Shown here: positions 55,858-64,000 of the stretch, piece after piece
Layout: each line of letters opens with the position of its first letter
Numbering within the stretch: position 1 is the first letter of the stretch
From: Phyllobacterium trifolii
GTDB taxonomy: Bacteria > Pseudomonadota > Alphaproteobacteria > Rhizobiales > Rhizobiaceae
DNA length: 64,000 bases
Direction: 5' to 3'
NCBI RefSeq assembly: GCF_014192095.1
Contig: NZ_JACHXN010000010.1
Location: 1 to 64,000, forward strand
Program-made: the position numbers and the translations under genes
The notes under the pieces: model-generated
Databases searched by the model: none
The model's input: only the letters and a program-made list of their open reading frames with translations
Told to the model about the DNA's origin: nothing

Positions 55858-56784
55858 ATGTCCTCAGCTATCTCTGTCTCCAGCCTTTACAAAACCTACT
55901 CAACCGGTTTCGAAGCGCTGAAGAATATCAATCTCGACATTCGCCATGGCGAGATATTCGCGCTGCTCGGTCCAAACGGCGCGGGTAAAACCACGCTGAT
56001 CTCGACAATTTGCGGCATCGTCAATCCGACGTCGGGAACAATCCTCGCCGATGGCCACGATATCATCAAGGAATATCGCGCGGCCCGTAGCAAGATCGGC
56101 CTCGTGCCACAGGAACTGACAACCGACGCCTTCGAGACGGTGTGGAATACGGTCAGTTTCAGTCGCGGTCTCTTCGGCAAGCCGACCAAGCCGGCGCATA
56201 TCGAAAAGATCCTGAAAGAACTCTCGCTGTGGGACAAGAAGGATTCGAAGCTCATGACCCTCTCCGGTGGCATGAAGCGCCGTGTCATGATTGCGAAGGC
56301 GCTGTCGCACGAACCGGAGATCCTGTTTCTCGACGAGCCTACGGCGGGGGTCGATGTCGAGCTCCGGCGCGACATGTGGAATGTCGTGCGGGCACTGCGC
56401 GAATCCGGCGTCACCATCATCCTGACCACGCATTATATCGAGGAAGCCCAGCAGATGGCCGATCGCATCGGCGTCATCAGCCATGGCGAAATCATTCTGG
56501 TCGAGGAGAAGGCCGAACTGATGCGCTCGCTTGGCAGGAAGCAATTGCGGCTGTTTCTACAGGAAAAACGCGACGAGGTGCCCGAGGCGTTAGCCCAATA
56601 TGAGCTTGAGCTTTCATCCGACGGCTGCGAGCTCATCTACCACTATGACACGCAGAAAGAACGCACCGGGATTACAGCCTTGCTGAAAGACCTCGACTTA
56701 GCTGGTGTCCGTTTCAAGGATATCCAGACGCGAGAAAGTTCGTTGGAAGAAATCTTCGTGAATCTCGTGAGGGAACGCAAATGA
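55858..56784 (+). CDS. ABC-2 type exporter ATP-binding protein (YadG-like)
   Basis: A 308-residue ATPase: Walker [11 protein letters not shown]-loop [14 protein letters not shown], signature [15 protein letters not shown], Walker [18 protein letters not shown] and switch histidine [13 protein letters not shown]. The sequence is most like the YadG/CcmA-type export ATPases. ATG 55858 is taken since the protein then opens [14 protein letters not shown], as in relatives; an in-frame ATG at 55810 would add 16 residues. The stop overlaps the permease start (ATGA). Confidence 0.85.
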   Translation: MSSAISVSSLYKTYSTGFEALKNINLDIRHGEIFALLGPNGAGKTTLISTICGIVNPTSGTILADGHDIIKEYRAARSKIGLVPQELTTDAFETVWNTVSFSRGLFGKPTKPAHIEKILKELSLWDKKDSKLMTLSGGMKRRVMIAKALSHEPEILFLDEPTAGVDVELRRDMWNVVRALRESGVTIILTTHYIEEAQQMADRIGVISHGEIILVEEKAELMRSLGRKQLRLFLQEKRDEVPEALAQYELELSSDGCELIYHYDTQKERTGITALLKDLDLAGVRFKDIQTRESSLEEIFVNLVRERK

Positions 56785-57542
56785 ACCTCTATGCCATCAA
56801 GGCGATCTACCTGTTCGAGATGCACCGCACATGGCGCACGATCATGCAGAGCGTCATTTCGCCGGTCGTTTCCACGAGCCTCTATTTCGTCGTCTTCGGC
56901 TCGGCCATCGGCGGACGCATTCCTGAAATCAGCGGGGTCAGCTATGGCGCGTTCATCGTGCCGGGCCTGATCATGCTTTCGCTGTTGACGCAGAGCATCT
57001 CGAACGCTTCCTTCGGCATTTATTTTCCGAAGTTCGTCGGCACGATCTACGAGCTTTTATCGGCACCCGTGTCCTATCTGGAGATCGTCATCGCCTATGT
57101 CGGGGCCGCAGCGACCAAATCCATCATTCTTGGCGTCATCATTCTGGCCACGGCCGCCCTCTTCGTTCCGCTGCGGATCGAGCATCCCTTCGTCATGCTG
57201 CTCTTCCTGGTGCTGACTGCAGTTACATTCAGCATGTTCGGCTTCATCATCGGCATCTGGGCCGACGGCTTCGAAAAGCTGCAGCTCGTCCCGCTGATGA
57301 TCATCACACCGCTGACCTTCCTCGGAGGCAGTTTCTATTCCATCGAAATGCTGCCGCCCTTCTGGCAAAAAGTGACGCTGTTTAACCCGGTCGTGTACCT
57401 GATCAGCGGTTTCCGCTGGAGCTTCTTCGGCCTGTCGGATGTGCACATCGGCACCAGCCTCGCCATGACGGCGCTATTCCTCATCGCCTGCATTCTGATC
57501 CTGCGCTGGATCTTCACGACGGGATATCGATTGAAGAGCTAG
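56781..57542 (+). CDS. ABC-2 type exporter permease (YadH-like)
   Basis: A 253-residue ABC-2 membrane protein with six hydrophobic segments. [31 protein letters not shown] and the late [32 protein letters not shown] are YadH hallmarks. It is coupled to the ATPase gene (ATGA). Function in E. coli is poorly known; export of a lipid, polymer or drug is possible. It ends 8 bases before the convergent MarR gene. Confidence 0.85.
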   Translation: MNLYAIKAIYLFEMHRTWRTIMQSVISPVVSTSLYFVVFGSAIGGRIPEISGVSYGAFIVPGLIMLSLLTQSISNASFGIYFPKFVGTIYELLSAPVSYLEIVIAYVGAAATKSIILGVIILATAALFVPLRIEHPFVMLLFLVLTAVTFSMFGFIIGIWADGFEKLQLVPLMIITPLTFLGGSFYSIEMLPPFWQKVTLFNPVVYLISGFRWSFFGLSDVHIGTSLAMTALFLIACILILRWIFTTGYRLKS

Positions 57543-57550
57543 GAAATCGC

Positions 57551-58009
57551 TCAGGTGCGTCCGAAGTAAGCTTCGAGCGCCGCCAGTCCGGCTTTCAGCT
57601 CGTTCTCACCCCGCTTACCGAGATGTGAGAGCAACTCGGTCTCGAATTGATACGCGACTTTGGCAAGTTCATTATAGGCCTTGCGCCCTGCGGGTGTGAG
57701 TTCCAGATTCTCGATGCGCCGGTCCATGTCATCACGCTTGCGACTTAGCCACCGGCGCTTTTGCAGCGCGAACACTGCCCTCGAAACCTTCGTCTTGTGC
57801 ATGGAGGAATGCGCGCCGATCGCCGTGGCGGTCAGCACGCCGAATTGGCCAAGCGTCGCCAGCGTGCGCCATTCAGGCCGCGTCAACCCGTATCGTTCAC
57901 GATAGATACTGGCAAAGCGCTGGCTGACCGCCTCCGCCGCCTTGTTCAGCCGGTAGGGGATGAAGTCCTCCAGAACCAGCGGCGGTGTTTCGGTCGTCTC
58001 ATTTTCCAT
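57551..58009 (-). CDS. MarR-family regulator, probably of the homogentisate genes
   Basis: A 152-residue MarR protein. The winged helix spans about residues 45-110, with RPEWRTLATLGQFGVLTATAIGAHSSMHKTKVSRAVFALQKRRWLSRKRDDMDRRIENLELTPAGRKAY, including the DxR wing motif. It is divergent from hmgA with a 78-base gap that holds an inverted repeat (58037-58069). In other alphaproteobacteria a MarR gene in this position is common; here the link to homogentisate is inferred from position. Confidence 0.82.
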   Translation of the reverse strand: MENETTETPPLVLEDFIPYRLNKAAEAVSQRFASIYRERYGLTRPEWRTLATLGQFGVLTATAIGAHSSMHKTKVSRAVFALQKRRWLSRKRDDMDRRIENLELTPAGRKAYNELAKVAYQFETELLSHLGKRGENELKAGLAALEAYFGRT

Positions 58010-58036
58010 TTCAGCGAAATCTCCCTTTGCGGTTGA

Positions 58037-58069
58037 TAGTTACAAAATAGATCGTCACACTTGCAACTA
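58037..58069. promoter_or_regulatory. Candidate MarR operator between the MarR gene and hmgA
   Basis: Arms TAGTTACAA (58037-58045) and TTGCAACTA (58061-58069) are inverted copies with one mismatch, separated by 15 bases (24 bases start to start, close to 2.3 helical turns). The repeat covers most of the divergent gap, so binding would affect both promoters. Confidence 0.4.
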
Positions 58070-58087
58070 ATATCGGGAGGTACGATC

Positions 58088-59419
58088 ATGACCCTCAACT
58101 ACATGCCTGGCTTCGGCAATGATTTCGAAACGGAGTCTCTGCCTGGCGCTCTTCCGCAGGGGCAAAACTCGCCCCAGCGTTGCGCCTATGGGCTCTATGC
58201 CGAACAACTGTCCGGCTCTCCCTTCACCGCACCGCGCGGCATCAATGAACGTTCCTGGCTCTATCGTATCAGACCTTCGGTCAAGCACAGCGGCCGGTTC
58301 ACACCATCGAAGCGCGAACATTGGAAGACCGCGCCCAACCTCGATGATCATGAATTGCCAATCGGCCAGTTGCGCTGGAATCCGACGCCGATGCCGCAGG
58401 AACCAACGAGTTTCATCGATGGCATCCGCACCATGACCACGGCGGGCGATGTCCATGGCCAGGCAGGGATGGCAGCGCATGTCTATGCGTTCAACCGCGA
58501 TATGGAAGACGACTATTTCTTCGATGCCGATGGCGAAATGCTTCTGGTGCCGGAAAAAGGAAGGCTCCGCATCTTCACCGAAATGGGCATCATCGAGATC
58601 GAACCTTCGGAGATCTGCGTCATCCCGCGCGGCATGATGTTCAAGGTTGCAGCCCTTGATGGCGAGGCGCGAGGCTATATCTGCGAGAATTACGGCGCGA
58701 AATTCGCGTTGCCTGATCGTGGCCCTATCGGCGCCAATTGCCTGGCCAATCCACGCGATTTCAAGACGCCTGTTGCAGCCTTCGAGGAGAAGGAAACGCC
58801 GTGCCGTCTGCATGTGAAATGGTGCGGCAAGTTCTACGAAACCCTGCTCGACCATTCGCCGCTCGACGTCGTCGCATGGCACGGCAATTACGCGCCTTAT
58901 AAATACGATCTGCGCACGTTTTCGCCCGTCGGCGCCATCCTGTTCGATCACCCGGACCCATCGATCTTCACGGTGCTTACCGCCCCGCCCGGCGAAGAGG
59001 GTACGGCCAACGTCGACTTTGTGATTTTCCCGCCGCGTTGGCTGGTGGCAGAACACAGTTTCCGCCCTCCTTGGTACCATCGCAATATCATGTCCGAATT
59101 CATGGGTCTGGTATATGGTCAGTACGACGCCAAGGAGGAGGGGTTCGTGCCGGGCGGCATGAGCCTGCACAATATGATGCTGGCACATGGCCCCGACGCG
59201 ATGGGTTTCAACAAGGCTTCGACGGTGGAGCTCAAGCCGCAACGCCTTGAGAACACTCTGGCGTTCATGTTCGAGACACGTTTCCCGCAACATCTGACAC
59301 GCTTTGCCGCAGAACTCGAATCGCTGCAGGACAATTACGCGGATTGCTGGAAAGACCTGAAGAAGCGGTTCAACGGAACGCCCGAGGGCGACTGGCCAGA
59401 GGAGAACAATACCAAATGA
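58088..59419 (+). CDS. hmgA: Homogentisate 1,2-dioxygenase
   Basis: A 443-residue iron(II) dioxygenase that opens the homogentisate ring to maleylacetoacetate. The opening [26 protein letters not shown] and later [26 protein letters not shown] are typical, as are the iron-ligand regions around [17 protein letters not shown] and [15 protein letters not shown] precedes ATG 58088; a start nine codons upstream would not fit. It is coupled to fahA (ATGA). The 408-codon frame on the opposite strand is a shadow. Confidence 0.95.
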   Translation: MTLNYMPGFGNDFETESLPGALPQGQNSPQRCAYGLYAEQLSGSPFTAPRGINERSWLYRIRPSVKHSGRFTPSKREHWKTAPNLDDHELPIGQLRWNPTPMPQEPTSFIDGIRTMTTAGDVHGQAGMAAHVYAFNRDMEDDYFFDADGEMLLVPEKGRLRIFTEMGIIEIEPSEICVIPRGMMFKVAALDGEARGYICENYGAKFALPDRGPIGANCLANPRDFKTPVAAFEEKETPCRLHVKWCGKFYETLLDHSPLDVVAWHGNYAPYKYDLRTFSPVGAILFDHPDPSIFTVLTAPPGEEGTANVDFVIFPPRWLVAEHSFRPPWYHRNIMSEFMGLVYGQYDAKEEGFVPGGMSLHNMMLAHGPDAMGFNKASTVELKPQRLENTLAFMFETRFPQHLTRFAAELESLQDNYADCWKDLKKRFNGTPEGDWPEENNTK

Positions 59420-60435
59420 AGCTCGCCTCCCTGGACAATGGTACCCGCGACGGCAAGTTCGTTCTTGTCTCCAAGGACCTGACCCGCTTTACCGATGCCT
59501 CGTTCTTGGCGCCGACCCTGCAGTCGGCGCTCGACGATTGGGCGCGTATAGCACCGCATCTGGAAGCGCTTGGCAAAAGTCTTGAGCTTGGTGCGGTCCC
59601 CATCGGACGCTTCCACGAACATGAAGCAATGGCGCCATTGCCACGCGCCTATCAGTGGGCGGATGGTTCGGCCTATGTCAATCACGTCGAACTGGTGCGC
59701 AAGGCGCGCGGCGCCGAGATGCCGGAGAGCTTCTGGACAGATCCGCTGATCTACCAGGGCGGTTCCGACAGTTTCCTCGGGCCACGCGAACCGATCCGCA
59801 TGGCAGACGAAGCTCATGGCATCGACATGGAAGGGGAGGTCGCCGTTGTTGTCGATGACGTGCCAATGGGTGCGAGTATCGACGAGGCACGTGATGCGAT
59901 CCGTCTTGTCATGCTGGTCAATGATGTCAGCCTGCGCGGGCTCATCCCGGCGGAACTCGCGAAAGGTTTCGGGTTTTTCCAGTCCAAACCGTCATCGGCG
60001 TTTTCACCCGTTGCCGTGACGCCCGATGAACTGGGCGATGCCTGGGACGGCAACAAGGTGCACCTGCCATTGCGTGTCGACCTCAACGGCAGGCCATTCG
60101 GCCGCGCCAATGCCGGTATCGACATGACCTTCGATTTCCCCACGCTGATCGCCCATGCCGCCAGGACGCGGCCGCTTGGTGCGGGCACGATCGTCGGCTC
60201 CGGCACTGTCTCCAACAAGCTCGACGGCGGACCGGGCCGGCCCGTCGAGGAGGACGGCGTGGGCTACTCGTGCATCGCAGAACTCCGCATGATCGAGACG
60301 ATCAATGAGGGCGCCCCGCAGACGCCGTTCCTGCGTTTCGGTGATCTTGTGCGGATCGAGATGAAGGACCCCTATGGTCATTCGATCTTCGGCGCCATCG
60401 AGCAGCAAGTAATCAATTACGGACGTGAAGCATGA
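59416..60435 (+). CDS. fahA: Fumarylacetoacetate hydrolase family protein
   Basis: A 339-residue FAH-type hydrolase. [27 protein letters not shown] opens the protein; metal and catalytic region residues are in [20 protein letters not shown] and [39 protein letters not shown], plus [14 protein letters not shown]. It should cleave fumarylacetoacetate to fumarate and acetoacetate. The start overlaps the hmgA stop (ATGA), and the stop overlaps maiA in the same way. Symbol given by pathway context. Confidence 0.88.
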   Translation: MKLASLDNGTRDGKFVLVSKDLTRFTDASFLAPTLQSALDDWARIAPHLEALGKSLELGAVPIGRFHEHEAMAPLPRAYQWADGSAYVNHVELVRKARGAEMPESFWTDPLIYQGGSDSFLGPREPIRMADEAHGIDMEGEVAVVVDDVPMGASIDEARDAIRLVMLVNDVSLRGLIPAELAKGFGFFQSKPSSAFSPVAVTPDELGDAWDGNKVHLPLRVDLNGRPFGRANAGIDMTFDFPTLIAHAARTRPLGAGTIVGSGTVSNKLDGGPGRPVEEDGVGYSCIAELRMIETINEGAPQTPFLRFGDLVRIEMKDPYGHSIFGAIEQQVINYGREA

Positions 60436-61076
60436 ACGGCATCGTCCTTTACGACTACTGGCGCTCGTCGGCCAGTTATCGTGTGCGTATAGCGCTCAAT
60501 CGTCTTCGTCTCGAATATGAAACCGTGCCGGTCAATCTCCTCAAGGACGAACACAAGGGTGCCGACAATCTCAGCCGCAACCCGCAAGGTCTCGTTCCAA
60601 CGCTCGCCATGGACGGGCGGATGATGACCCAGTCATTGGCGATCATCGAATATCTTGATGAGATCTATCTGGACGCAGGCTTCCTGCCGCAGGAACCGGC
60701 GGGACGGCAGCGGGTGAGGGCACTTTCCTATGCCATAGCCATGGACACACATCCGGTTTGCAACATGGGTGTGATGGCCCACATCTTGTTTTTGACTGAT
60801 GGTGGCGACAAGGTCCGCATCGCCTGGATGCGCAAATTCATTGCCGAGGGCCTTTTCGCATTCGAGGCCATGCTGAACCATCCGGATACGGGGAAATTCT
60901 GCCACGGCAACGCGCCCGGCATGGCAGATTTCTGTCTCGTTCCCCAAGTTTACAATGCCAAGCGGTGGGGTGTTAAAACGAGCGGCTTCAAACGTATAAG
61001 CGCAATCGTCAAACGGTGCAGGGCTATCGACGCCTTCGCAGCGGCCCATCCGGACAAGGTGAAGCAGGAGACGTAG
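60432..61076 (+). CDS. maiA: Maleylacetoacetate isomerase (zeta-class GST)
   Basis: A 214-residue zeta-class glutathione transferase. The active-site motif near the N-terminus reads SSASYRVRIALN: the first serine is kept, while the cysteine of the animal SSCSWRVRIAL motif is Ala, as in many bacterial MaiA proteins. NPQGLVPTLAMDGRMMTQSLAIIEYLDE binds glutathione. It converts maleylacetoacetate to fumarylacetoacetate, completing the set with hmgA and fahA; all three overlap by 4 bases and form one unit. Confidence 0.9.
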   Translation: MNGIVLYDYWRSSASYRVRIALNRLRLEYETVPVNLLKDEHKGADNLSRNPQGLVPTLAMDGRMMTQSLAIIEYLDEIYLDAGFLPQEPAGRQRVRALSYAIAMDTHPVCNMGVMAHILFLTDGGDKVRIAWMRKFIAEGLFAFEAMLNHPDTGKFCHGNAPGMADFCLVPQVYNAKRWGVKTSGFKRISAIVKRCRAIDAFAAAHPDKVKQET

Positions 61077-61105
61077 AGCCTTTCAACTTCTGTTAGACGC
61101 GGAGC

Positions 61106-61483
61106 TCAGGCCACCATGACATCATAGCGACGGAATATCTCATCTGATGTCAGGATGGTGAGATTTTCCACCTGCGCCTGAGCAATAAGGAGCCGGTCGA
61201 ATGGATCCCGATGGTGATCGCCGAGATGCTCCGTGCGCGCGGCATGGTCTTCATTGACCGCGAGAAATGGAATATTACGCGATTTCACAGCATCGACGAT
61301 ATCGCCGTTCAGGAAAAGCTTACCCAACGCTCGCTTGATGGCGATCTCCCATATAGACACAGCGCTCACAATAAGGTCTTCACCTTGATGCAGTATTTCC
61401 CTCTGCCGTATGGAAAGTCTGGGATCATCACTGACGGCCCACAGCAATACGTGCGTATCGATAAGATAGAGCGGACGGCTCAC
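61106..61483 (-). CDS. PIN-domain toxin (VapC-like ribonuclease)
   Basis: A 125-residue PIN protein. LIDTHVLLWAV gives the first acidic residue, VSIWEIAIK the second, and HHRDPFDRLLIAQAQ the third and fourth region. This pattern is the common PIN toxin paired with Phd/YefM-type antitoxins. GTG 61483 overlaps the antitoxin stop (GTGA); an upstream frame start at 61501 would overlap by 22 bases. It likely cleaves RNA when freed from the antitoxin. Confidence 0.82.
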   Translation of the reverse strand: MSRPLYLIDTHVLLWAVSDDPRLSIRQREILHQGEDLIVSAVSIWEIAIKRALGKLFLNGDIVDAVKSRNIPFLAVNEDHAARTEHLGDHHRDPFDRLLIAQAQVENLTILTSDEIFRRYDVMVA

Positions 61484-61710
61484 TTCACATACTCGTCCCA
61501 CTCGGGACCAAGTTTATCGAAATCATCGGATATTTCTATTTGCCCCTTCATCGCGCCTATCAAACTACCAGGCTTTTTATGCGGATCAGACAAGGGGGAA
61601 ATCGTGGCAACAGCTTTGCCATGTCGTGTGAGCACAATCTCCTCGCCCGACTGCGCGCGGGTAATCAGTTCCGAAAATTTCGCTTTGGCTTCAGCGATAG
61701 AGATGTTCAC
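61480..61710 (-). CDS. Phd/YefM-family antitoxin
   Basis: A 76-residue antitoxin. VNISIAEAKAKFSELITRAQSGEEIVLTRHGKAVATISPL is the Phd/YefM fold that binds the promoter; the acidic C-terminus (EISDDFDKLGPEWDEYVK) should wrap the toxin. GTG 61710 is taken because AGGAG is seven bases before; the open frame begins seven codons earlier. Coupled to the PIN toxin, it lies between maiA and hppD. Confidence 0.82.
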   Translation of the reverse strand: MNISIAEAKAKFSELITRAQSGEEIVLTRHGKAVATISPLSDPHKKPGSLIGAMKGQIEISDDFDKLGPEWDEYVK

Positions 61711-61768
61711 AGCAAAACTCCTTATGACCATAATTTAGGTCATAATCGAGCGGAATGCAACTGTTGAA

Positions 61769-62881
61769 CTACTCCGCTGCCGCGATTTTTATCACGCCGC
61801 GGCGAATCTGGTCCTCCTCGATCGACTCGAACAAAGCACGGAAATTGCCTTCGCCAAAACCTTCGTCCCCCTTGCGCTGGATGAACTCGAAGAAAATCGG
61901 TCCGATTACGGTCTTTGAGAAAATCTGCAGCAAGATCTTCGTCATGCCACCATCGACGACGCCTTCGCCATCGATGAGAATTCCGTGCTTCTTCATCCGC
62001 CCGATCGGCTCATCATGGCCGTTTACGCGGTCGTGTGATTTCTCGTAATAGGTCTCGGGCGGTCCCGGCATGAACTTCAGCCCGTTATCGGCGAGCTTGT
62101 CGGTCGCGTCAAAGATCGCCTCCGTCCCCACAGCGATGTGCTGGATGCCTTCGCCCTTGTACTTGCGCAAATATTCCTCGATCTGACTTTTGTCGTCGGT
62201 CGATTCATTCAACGGGATGCGGATCTTGCCGCAGGGCGAGGTTATCGCGCGCGAAACCAGCCCGGTAAATTTACCGGCAATGTCGAAGAAATGGATCTGT
62301 TTGAAGCCGAAGAGTTCGCGATAGAACGCCCACCATCTGTCCATATTGCCGCGATAGACATTATGGGTGAGGTGATCGAGATAATAGAATCCGACACCTT
62401 CCGGCTTCGGGTCGCGCTCGCCAAGCCATTCGAACTCCGCATCGTAGACAGAGCCCTTGTCGCTGTAGGTTTCGATGAAATACAGCATCGATCCACCAAT
62501 GCCGACGATCGCCGGAACATCCAGCGTCTTGTCGTCGCCCTCATAGGGTGTCGCGCCCTTGGCAACCGCATGGCTGTAGGCATGCTTGGCATCCACGACC
62601 CGCCAGGCCATGGAAGGGGCACAGGGGCCATGCTTGTCGACGAACTTCGTCGCATGCGAACCCGGCTCGGCATTGAGAATGTAGTTGATGTCGCCCTGGC
62701 GCCAGACGGTGATGTTCTTGGTCTTGTGGCGGGCCACAGGCACATAACCCATGCGCGCAAACAGCTCTTCGAGCTGCTCCGGCTCCGGATGAGAGAATTC
62801 AACGAATTCGAAACCGTCCGTCCCAGCGGGGTTATCCTTGCTGATCGTGGCTTTCGGTGCGTCGTGCGGAAACGGGCCCAT
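61769..62881 (-). CDS. hppD: 4-hydroxyphenylpyruvate dioxygenase
   Basis: A 370-residue iron(II) enzyme that makes homogentisate, feeding hmgA. Two vicinal-oxygen-chelate domains are visible: GFEFVEFSHPEPEQLEELFARMGYVPVARH first, and YYLDHLTHNVYRGNMDRWWAFYRELFGFKQIHFF second, with iron-ligand regions around LDHLTHN, GIQHIAVGT and FFEFIQRKGDEGFGEGNF. ATG 62881 is preferred: GGAGG stands five bases before it and the protein opens MGPFPHDAP, as in rhizobia; ATG 62893 and a far upstream frame are the alternatives. Divergent from an Lrp-type regulator. Confidence 0.93.
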   Translation of the reverse strand: MGPFPHDAPKATISKDNPAGTDGFEFVEFSHPEPEQLEELFARMGYVPVARHKTKNITVWRQGDINYILNAEPGSHATKFVDKHGPCAPSMAWRVVDAKHAYSHAVAKGATPYEGDDKTLDVPAIVGIGGSMLYFIETYSDKGSVYDAEFEWLGERDPKPEGVGFYYLDHLTHNVYRGNMDRWWAFYRELFGFKQIHFFDIAGKFTGLVSRAITSPCGKIRIPLNESTDDKSQIEEYLRKYKGEGIQHIAVGTEAIFDATDKLADNGLKFMPGPPETYYEKSHDRVNGHDEPIGRMKKHGILIDGEGVVDGGMTKILLQIFSKTVIGPIFFEFIQRKGDEGFGEGNFRALFESIEEDQIRRGVIKIAAAE

Positions 62882-62920
62882 ATCATCCTCCATGCGGTGA
62901 CCGCCATTATCGCGCAAACC

Positions 62921-62982
62921 GCTTGCAATGTGCTTGCATTTCAACGCTCCATAGGCGTATATTTCGCATGTTTCGTGCAAAA
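62921..62982. promoter_or_regulatory. Candidate Lrp/AsnC sites between hppD and its regulator
   Basis: Direct repeat GCTTGCA at 62921-62927 and 62932-62938 (11 bases apart, one helical turn) and an inverted repeat TTTCGCA/TGCAAAA at 62962-62982 with one mismatch. Phased multiple sites are typical of Lrp-family regulators. AT-rich TATGATATAAGAT (62984-62996) near the Lrp gene is a likely -10 region. Confidence 0.4.
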
Positions 62983-63002
62983 ATATGATATAAGATGCAT
63001 AC

Positions 63003-63464
63003 ATGCAGCAACTTGATCCATCTGACCGCAAGATTCTCATTTGCCTGCAGGAAGATGGGCGGCTGACCAACAATGAGCTTTCCGAGCGCATCAACCTCTC
63101 GCCGTCGCAATGTTCGCGCCGCCGCACGCGGCTGGAGGAAGAGGGCTATATTCGCGGCTACCGGGCGGAGATCGACCGGGAAAAGCTTGGTCTCGGTATC
63201 GTCAACATCATCTCTGTGACACTGGCGACGCACAATCGGGACAACGCACAGCGCTTTTCGGAACTCATCTCGAAACTGCCTCAGGTCATGGAAGCCCACG
63301 CTCTGACTGGAGAGATGGATTATTTCATCAAAGTGGTGACACCGGACCTGCGCGGACTTTCGACATTCGTCAATGAGGTTCTGCTGCCGCATGAATCCGT
63401 CCAGCATGTCAAAACCGCCATCGTACTAGATACGCTGAAGGAAGATGGCCGTCTGCCGATTTGA
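63003..63464 (+). CDS. Lrp/AsnC-family regulator, probably of hppD
   Basis: A 153-residue Lrp/AsnC protein. The helix-turn-helix is at the N-terminus (LDPSDRKILICLQEDGRLTNNELSERINLSPSQCSRRRTRLEEEGYIRGYRAEID), followed by the RAM ligand domain (EAHALTGEMDYFIKVVTPDLRGLSTFV). It is divergent from hppD with a 121-base gap, the usual place for a regulator of tyrosine or phenylalanine catabolism. The ligand could be tyrosine or 4-hydroxyphenylpyruvate. Confidence 0.87.
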   Translation: MQQLDPSDRKILICLQEDGRLTNNELSERINLSPSQCSRRRTRLEEEGYIRGYRAEIDREKLGLGIVNIISVTLATHNRDNAQRFSELISKLPQVMEAHALTGEMDYFIKVVTPDLRGLSTFVNEVLLPHESVQHVKTAIVLDTLKEDGRLPI

Positions 63465-63469
63465 GGCGC

Positions 63470-63808
63470 CTATGCTTTCAGGATCGCTTTAACGCCCCGC
63501 ATGACTTGTTGCAGGGTCGCTTGCGTCACACTACCAAGTTTGTCGGCATGTGAAATTTCAATCGTTGCGACCTTGGCCGGTCGAATGACCGAAGGTGCGG
63601 GCAACCCCGCATCCTGATGGCGCGGAATTGGAACATCGCCCACCCAAGGCCTGTTTTCCGCGCTTGTGATCATCAAAACCCAGAGAAGTTCATGATGGTC
63701 GCCAATTCCGCCATCGGAAATAACCAAGGCCGGCCGGTGCTGGCGGGTGTTTCGATCCGTGTATGGAAACGGAACACGTACAACGTCGCCAGCCTCAAAG
63801 GTTGGCAT
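63470..63808 (-). CDS. MazF/PemK-like toxin
   Basis: A 112-residue PemK/MazF fold protein. FEAGDVVRVPFPYTDRNTRQHRPALVISD is the family opening; WVLMITSAENRPWVGDVPI and the SVIRPAKVATIE strand follow. It is probably an mRNA-cleaving toxin. ATG 63808 is chosen since the domain starts there; it overlaps the antitoxin gene end by 14 bases, so the pair is coupled. Confidence 0.83.
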   Translation of the reverse strand: MPTFEAGDVVRVPFPYTDRNTRQHRPALVISDGGIGDHHELLWVLMITSAENRPWVGDVPIPRHQDAGLPAPSVIRPAKVATIEISHADKLGSVTQATLQQVMRGVKAILKA

Positions 63809-63998
63809 AGGCTTTTTTGTCCGCTTCGCTGTCCCATTCCGAGAATGTTGCAAACGGGTCATCGCCATGCGCACCCGTTTCTGTGCGCATGAGAATGACG
63901 CGGCCATCCTCGATCTGGTAGGCGATTTCGTCACCGGGCCTCAGATTGAGTGCCATGCGTACCGCTTGCGGTATCGTCGTCTGCGCCTTGCTCGTCAT
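63795..63998 (-). CDS. AbrB/MazE-type antitoxin, start near the window edge
   Basis: A 67-residue protein with the SpoVT/AbrB/MazE swapped-hairpin motif MTSKAQTTIPQAVRMALNLRPGDEIAYQIEDGRVILMR and an acidic tail (DDPFATFSEWDSEADKKAYANL) that should bind the toxin. It opens only two bases before the window end; family members often begin several residues earlier (for example an extra VTSK strand), so the true start may lie outside. It pairs with the MazF-like gene downstream. Confidence 0.75.
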   Translation of the reverse strand: MTSKAQTTIPQAVRMALNLRPGDEIAYQIEDGRVILMRTETGAHGDDPFATFSEWDSEADKKAYANL

Positions 63999-64000
63999 TT

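Noticed and set aside
58067-59293. Opposite-strand open frame of 408 codons inside hmgA
   Set aside because: Shadow of hmgA; no recognisable domain.

Overview
The window looks like chromosomal DNA of an alphaproteobacterium of the Hyphomicrobiales (Rhizobiales), most like the Brucella/Ochrobactrum/Phyllobacterium/Mesorhizobium group. Reasons: a rhizobial-type heme uptake operon hmuP-S-T-U-V, a MetH of about 1258 residues behind a perfect palindrome, an hmgA-fahA-maiA plus hppD homogentisate cluster, and many stacked ABC uptake operons with LysR, DeoR and LacI regulators. Family names come from reading the proteins by eye; no database search was possible.

Layout. (1) 1-5355: glyoxylate/C4 metabolism: the 3' end of glcF, maeB, glcB and a GlcG-like gene. 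(2) 5649-13147: a binding-protein/fused-permease/ATPase uptake operon with two enolase-superfamily enzymes and a LysR regulator; one enolase-family member has unusual active-site residues. (3) 13752-26985: a ten-gene minus-strand catabolic operon (PdxA2-like dehydrogenase, five-part peptide/oligosaccharide-type ABC importer, glycoside-hydrolase-like protein, SMP-30 lactonase, four-carbon acid sugar kinase, acid-sugar dehydratase), with a divergent DeoR regulator. (4) 26986-38032: a decayed zone with a gene remnant, a frameshifted yoaK-like gene and a small ORF with an in-frame TGA. It carries a two-part defence island: a Septu-like ATPase plus HNH nuclease pair, then a three-gene SMC-like ATPase system ending in a PD-(D/E)xK protein. 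Two related 48-bp hairpin elements with compensated arm changes bracket the island at 29215-29262 and 37668-37715. (5) 38033-44992: a LacI-controlled sugar operon (isomerase, oxidoreductase, ribose-type ABC importer) closed by a strong terminator. (6) 45123-49338: heme uptake. (7) 49352-57542: a small antitoxin-like ORF, metH, an AraC regulator with an MFS exporter, and a YadGH-like ABC-2 exporter. (8) 57551-64000: tyrosine/homogentisate catabolism with MarR and Lrp-type regulators, interleaved with two toxin-antitoxin pairs.

How the parts may work together. In (3) the importer, hydrolase-like protein, lactonase, dehydratase, DUF1537 kinase and PdxA2-like dehydrogenase form a plausible route from an imported glycoside or aldonate to a phosphorylated four-carbon acid and then a triose phosphate; the substrate is not known. 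In (4) both defence modules pair an ATPase sensor with a nuclease. In (8) HppD makes homogentisate, which HmgA, MaiA and FahA convert to fumarate and acetoacetate.

The best candidates for something undescribed are the three-gene ATPase/nuclease system with its bracketing covarying hairpins, the divergent Septu-like pair, and the glycoside/four-carbon-acid operon. I saw no rRNA, tRNA, CRISPR array, transposase or integrase gene.
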